DNA from: Anaeromyxobacter dehalogenans
GTDB taxonomy: Bacteria; Myxococcota_A; UBA9042; DTJE01
NCBI GenBank assembly: GCA_020722625.1
Contig: DYKK01000095.1
Span: 1 to 10,265 of the forward strand
Length of the DNA: 10,265 nucleotides
Direction of reading: 5' to 3'
How positions within the stretch are numbered: the first letter of the stretch is position 1; every line of letters begins with the position of its first letter. The notes under the pieces were generated by a model that worked only from the letters and a program-made list of their open reading frames with translations, ran no database searches and was not told the origin of the DNA. Made by a program: the position numbers and the translations under genes. Of the stretch, positions 7,053 through 10,265 are shown in pieces.

Positions 7053-8360
7053 ATGGAATGGATCAGGCCCGGCACCAACGTGGATTTCATGAGGGCCGCC
7101 CGGTTTTGGGTCCCGTTCTCCACCGGGTTGGCCGTCGTCAGCCTCGGCGTGATCCTCGTCGTCGGGTTCGACGCCGGGATCGACTTCAAGGGTGGGACCA
7201 AGGTCATCGCGGAGTTCCGCGTTTCGGCCGGGGTGGACCGCGACGAGATCAAGAAGGTCGTGGACGACCTCGTGACCCGCCAGACCGGGCTGACCGGGAC
7301 CCAGGTCGAGGTCCAGGACTTCGATGTGGGTGCGGGAGGGGCCGAGGACACCGTGAAGTTCCAGGTCTTCACGGAACTGCCGAGCCTCCTGACCCCGCTC
7401 AAGAAGATGGAGATGGCGCGCGAGATCGAGCGCCGGTTCGGCCGGGGCACTGCGGTCGAGACGCCTTACGAGGCCGGGGACAAGTTCTACGTACGCCTGC
7501 CGGTGGCGTGGCCCCTGGACGCGGCCCGGCACGAGATGAGCCAGGTCTTCGGGGCCGCGGGGCACGCGAGCATCGCGATGACCTCGGACAAGGAGGAGCA
7601 GGTCCTGACCGACCTCTACCGGGAGAAGGACCTCCTGCTCGGCGCGAAGGACGACGAGGTGCGGGCCGAGGCCCTGCGCGTGGAGGAGGAGGCCCGCAAG
7701 AAGATCGCGGCCCTCCGGGACGACCGCTTCACGGTCGAGGTCCAGGCGGTCAAGGACCAGGTCACGGACGCCCTGCGCGCCCGGTTCGGGGACGCCTTCG
7801 TGGACGTCCTTTCGACCGCGTCCGTCAGCCCCTCGGTCGGGAAGGAACTCTTCCAGACCGGGATGCTGGCCTTGCTGTATGCGATCATCGGCATCCTGAT
7901 CTACATCGCGCTGCGCTTCGACGTGAAGTTCGCGCCGGGGGCCATCGCGTGCCTGGTCCATGACGTGCTGTTGGTCCTCGCGTTCATCATCGTGGCGGAC
8001 ATCAAGTTCACGCTCCCGATCATCGCCGCGCTCCTCGCGTTGATCGGGTACGACATCAACGACACGATCGTGGTCTATGACCGGATCCGCGAGAACCTCC
8101 AGAAGGGCCGCGGCGGAGACCTGCTGAAGACGATCAATTTGAGCATCAACGAGACCCTCTCCCGGACCGTCTTGACGAGCCTCACCACCGGGATCGTTCT
8201 GGTGGCCATCGTGCTGCTCGGGGGCGGGACCGTCCAGGACTTCGCCATGGTCTTGTTCCTGGGGATCATCCTGGGCACGTATTCCTCGATATTCGTGGCG
8301 AGCCCGTTGACCATCTATCTGAATCGGATGATGCAGAAGCGGGCCGCCGCGAGGGCGTGA
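7053..8360 (+). CDS. secF: Protein translocase subunit SecF with enlarged periplasmic domain
   Basis: A 435-residue SecF, partner of SecD. Membrane helix 1 is at about 19-38, followed by the SecF signature GIDFKGGT (42-49). VSPSVGKEL (about 258-266) precedes helices 2-6, and YDINDTIVVYDRIREN with SLTTGIVLVAIVLLGG marks the conserved membrane core. Usual SecF is about 300-320 residues; the excess lies in the periplasmic part, roughly residues 85-220, and includes a charged, probably helical stretch (about 178-222, rich in Glu, Lys, Arg and Ala) that may form a coiled coil. AAGGAG stands eight bases before the ATG. The TGA stop shares its A with the recJ ATG, so recJ translation is probably coupled to it. 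Confidence 0.96.
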   Translation: MEWIRPGTNVDFMRAARFWVPFSTGLAVVSLGVILVVGFDAGIDFKGGTKVIAEFRVSAGVDRDEIKKVVDDLVTRQTGLTGTQVEVQDFDVGAGGAEDTVKFQVFTELPSLLTPLKKMEMAREIERRFGRGTAVETPYEAGDKFYVRLPVAWPLDAARHEMSQVFGAAGHASIAMTSDKEEQVLTDLYREKDLLLGAKDDEVRAEALRVEEEARKKIAALRDDRFTVEVQAVKDQVTDALRARFGDAFVDVLSTASVSPSVGKELFQTGMLALLYAIIGILIYIALRFDVKFAPGAIACLVHDVLLVLAFIIVADIKFTLPIIAALLALIGYDINDTIVVYDRIRENLQKGRGGDLLKTINLSINETLSRTVLTSLTTGIVLVAIVLLGGGTVQDFAMVLFLGIILGTYSSIFVASPLTIYLNRMMQKRAAARA

Positions 8361-10177
8361 TGGCCTGGCCCGCGGACCTCCCTCGCATCCCCCTGCCGGC
8401 CCCCCGGTGGGAGTTCCTGGACCCCGACCCCGGCGCGGTCGAGGCCCTGGCGCGCGAGGCGGGCGTCCCGAGGCTGTGCGCGGCGGCCCTGGTCCTGCGG
8501 GGCGCCGGCGACCCCGACCGGGCGCGCGCCTTCCTGAACCCCCGGCTCCAGGACCTGCGCGACCCCTGGACCTTGCGGGACATGGACCGGGCCGTGGCGC
8601 GGACGCTGCGGGCCGTCGAGGCGTCGGAACCGATCTGCATCTACGGCGACTACGACGCGGACGGGATGACGGCCGCCGCGCTGCTGTTGCGGTTCCTCCG
8701 GGAGGTCGGGACCCCCGCGAGCGCCTTCCTCCCCCAGCGGATGCGCGACGGGTACGGGTTGAACGGCGAGCGGCTGGCGGCCCTGCGAGGCGAGGGCGCG
8801 CGGCTCTTCGTTGCGGTGGACTGCGGGACGCGCAGCCTCGACGAGGCGCGGGTCCTGCGGGAGAGCGGCGCGGACCTGGTCGTGCTCGACCACCACCTCC
8901 CGGGCGACACCCTCCCCGAGGTCGCGGCCCTGGTCAATCCGCACCGCCCGGACTGCCCCTTCCCGTTCAAGGGGCTCGCGTCCGTGGGGATCGCCTTCTA
9001 CTTCGCGGGGGCCGTGCGGCGGGCCCTGATCCGCGCGGGGCGCCTGCGCGAGGACGACGCGGACCCGAGGGCGCTGCTGGACCTCGTCGCGATCGGGACC
9101 GTCGCGGACGTGGTCCCCCTGACCGACGACAACCGCATCCTGGTGCACGCGGGGTTGAAACGGATCCACGCCTCCCCGAGCCCCGGGGTCGCGGCCCTGC
9201 GCGCGGTGGCCGGTGTCGCGGACCGCCCGGTCACCGCGGGGGTCCTGGGGTTCCAGATCGGCCCGCGCCTGAACGCCGTCGGACGGCTCGGGGACCCGGC
9301 GGTGGCCCTCGACCTCCTGGTGGCGCGCGACGCCGAGGAGGCGACCCGCCTGGCCGCGATCCTCGACCGCGAGAACGAGTCCCGCCGCCGGATCGAGGCC
9401 GAGGTCCTGGACCAGGCGCTCCGCCAGGTCCTGGAGGGCGACGCGCTCGCCCACCGCCTCCTGGTCGTGGCCGGGGCCGGGTGGCACCCGGGGGTCGTGG
9501 GGATCGTGGCGGCCCGGCTGGTCGAGGCCTTCCACCGCCCCGCGGTGGTCATCGGGGTCGCGGACGGCGAGGGTCGTGGGTCGTGCCGCAGCGTCCCGGG
9601 TTTCGACATCGGGAGGGCGGTGACGTCGCTCGGGGACCTCGTGGTCCGCGCGGGCGGGCATTCCCTGGCCGCGGGGCTCACGGTGGAGGAGGGGCGGGTC
9701 GGGGAGGTCGTGGCGGCCCTGCGGGCCGCCGGGGACCGCGACGTCCCGGACGAGGTCCTGACCCCGCGCCTGCGGATTGACGCGGTCGCCCGCGGGCCGG
9801 ACCTGACGCCCGACCTGGTCGAGCGCCTGCAAGACCTCCAGCCGCACGGGGTCGGCAACCCCGAGCCGGTCTTCGCGCTGATGGGCGCGCGGGTCGCGGA
9901 GGCGCGCCTCGTGGGTCGCGACCGGCAGCACGTCCAGATGGTCGTGGAGCACGAGGGCGCGCGCCTCGGCGCGATCTGGTTCCGCGGGGCCGACAACGGG
10001 GGCGCGGGGCTCTCCGCGGGCGACGGGGCGGCCGGCGAGGGCGCGGGGCCGGACCGGGGGTCGGTGGGTGGTGGCGGTGGGTGGACGGGCCGGACCGTGG
10101 ATGTCGCCTTCACGCTGACCCTGGACGACCGCACCGGCGCGCCCCGCCTGAAGGTCCGGGACGCGAGGGTCGTTTGA
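8360..10177 (+). CDS. recJ: Single-stranded-DNA-specific exonuclease RecJ
   Basis: A 605-residue DHH-family 5'-3' single-strand DNA nuclease acting in recombination, mismatch and base-excision repair. The metal-binding motifs are all present: DYDADGMT (97-104), AVDCG, LDHHLPG (DHH at 177-179) and GTVADVVPL (from 246). GPRLNAVGR (from 301) follows. The DHHA1 domain has GWHPGVVGIVAARL (about 375-388), GRGSCRSVPGF and GGHSLAAG (about 433-440). The C-terminal OB-fold domain contains PHGVGNPEPVF. An insertion of about 35 residues rich in glycine and alanine (about 543-578) lies inside the OB domain and looks like a disordered loop. The ATG at 8360 overlaps the secF stop by one base; an in-frame GTG at 8357 is a less likely start. 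The order secF-recJ is known from Geobacter and relatives. Confidence 0.96.
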   Translation: MAWPADLPRIPLPAPRWEFLDPDPGAVEALAREAGVPRLCAAALVLRGAGDPDRARAFLNPRLQDLRDPWTLRDMDRAVARTLRAVEASEPICIYGDYDADGMTAAALLLRFLREVGTPASAFLPQRMRDGYGLNGERLAALRGEGARLFVAVDCGTRSLDEARVLRESGADLVVLDHHLPGDTLPEVAALVNPHRPDCPFPFKGLASVGIAFYFAGAVRRALIRAGRLREDDADPRALLDLVAIGTVADVVPLTDDNRILVHAGLKRIHASPSPGVAALRAVAGVADRPVTAGVLGFQIGPRLNAVGRLGDPAVALDLLVARDAEEATRLAAILDRENESRRRIEAEVLDQALRQVLEGDALAHRLLVVAGAGWHPGVVGIVAARLVEAFHRPAVVIGVADGEGRGSCRSVPGFDIGRAVTSLGDLVVRAGGHSLAAGLTVEEGRVGEVVAALRAAGDRDVPDEVLTPRLRIDAVARGPDLTPDLVERLQDLQPHGVGNPEPVFALMGARVAEARLVGRDRQHVQMVVEHEGARLGAIWFRGADNGGAGLSAGDGAAGEGAGPDRGSVGGGGGWTGRTVDVAFTLTLDDRTGAPRLKVRDARVV

Positions 10178-10265
10178 AGAGCGCGACTTGCTTGCTTCGT
10201 GGTTCCCCTGGAGACGCGAGCCCCCCCATCTATCGGACGTGCCACAGGCACGTCCTCCCCAGCGC
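10178..10265. other. Non-coding stretch after recJ
   Basis: Eighty-eight bases to the window edge without a supported gene. It contains a short CTTG CTTG CTTC direct repeat just after the recJ stop, a run of seven Cs (10221-10227), and the inverted repeat listed separately. Composition is less strictly GC-rich than the coding DNA. Confidence 0.6.
10235..10255. repeat. Perfect 9-bp inverted repeat, possible recJ-operon terminator
   Basis: GGACGTGCC, loop ACA, GGCACGTCC: a perfect nine-pair stem 58 bases after the recJ stop. It is followed by TCCCC and not by a T-run, so it is not a classical intrinsic terminator. It could act as an RNA 3'-end stabiliser, a non-canonical terminator, a protein-binding site, or one copy of a dispersed repeat. 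Confidence 0.5.

Noticed and set aside
5091..7961. Very long minus-strand open frame opposite secD and secF
   Set aside because: It is antisense to two certain genes, is His/Asp/Arg/Leu-rich and shows no domain; it is an effect of GC-rich codon use.

Overview
The window is very GC-rich, looks to be around 70% by eye, and is almost entirely coding. It holds two divergent transcription units that face away from a 161-base control region at about 4515-4675. The gene order yajC-secD-secF-recJ, separate SecD and SecF, an enlarged SecF periplasmic domain and the style of the RecJ and SecD sequences suggest a high-GC member of the old Deltaproteobacteria, most likely Myxococcota. That placement is an inference from gene order and protein texture, not from a marker tree.

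Left half, minus strand (4514 down to 1): a tight four-gene operon. It begins with a ClpP-type serine protease subunit. Five bases later comes a nitrogenase-reductase-like ATPase (NifH/BchL/BchX/CfbC superfamily, all signature residues intact). It is followed by two nitrogenase component-1-like proteins, called here D-like (618 aa) and K-like (first 412 residues, cut by the window edge). The catalytic pair departs clearly from NifDK: the K-like protein keeps only one of the three P-cluster cysteines, with Ser118 at the place of the third. The D-like protein has a C-x3-C pair plus the third cysteine but seems to lack the middle one, and it carries an N-terminal domain of about 150 residues that I do not recognise. 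It does not look like nitrogenase, BchNB, BchYZ or CfbD. The best reading is an uncharacterised nitrogenase-like reductase, in which the H-like protein would deliver electrons in an ATP-dependent way to an iron-sulfur cluster on a D/K complex acting on an unknown substrate. This is the most interesting part of the window.

Right half, plus strand (4676 to 10177): yajC-secD-secF-recJ, a housekeeping operon. YajC, SecD and SecF form the accessory complex that uses the proton-motive force to assist SecYEG/SecA protein export. RecJ is the 5'-3' single-strand DNA exonuclease; its start overlaps the secF stop by one base. A good sigma-70-like promoter with an extended -10 lies in front of yajC.

After recJ there are 88 bases without a gene, containing a perfect 9-bp inverted repeat. 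I saw no tRNA, rRNA, CRISPR array, insertion sequence or riboswitch in the window.
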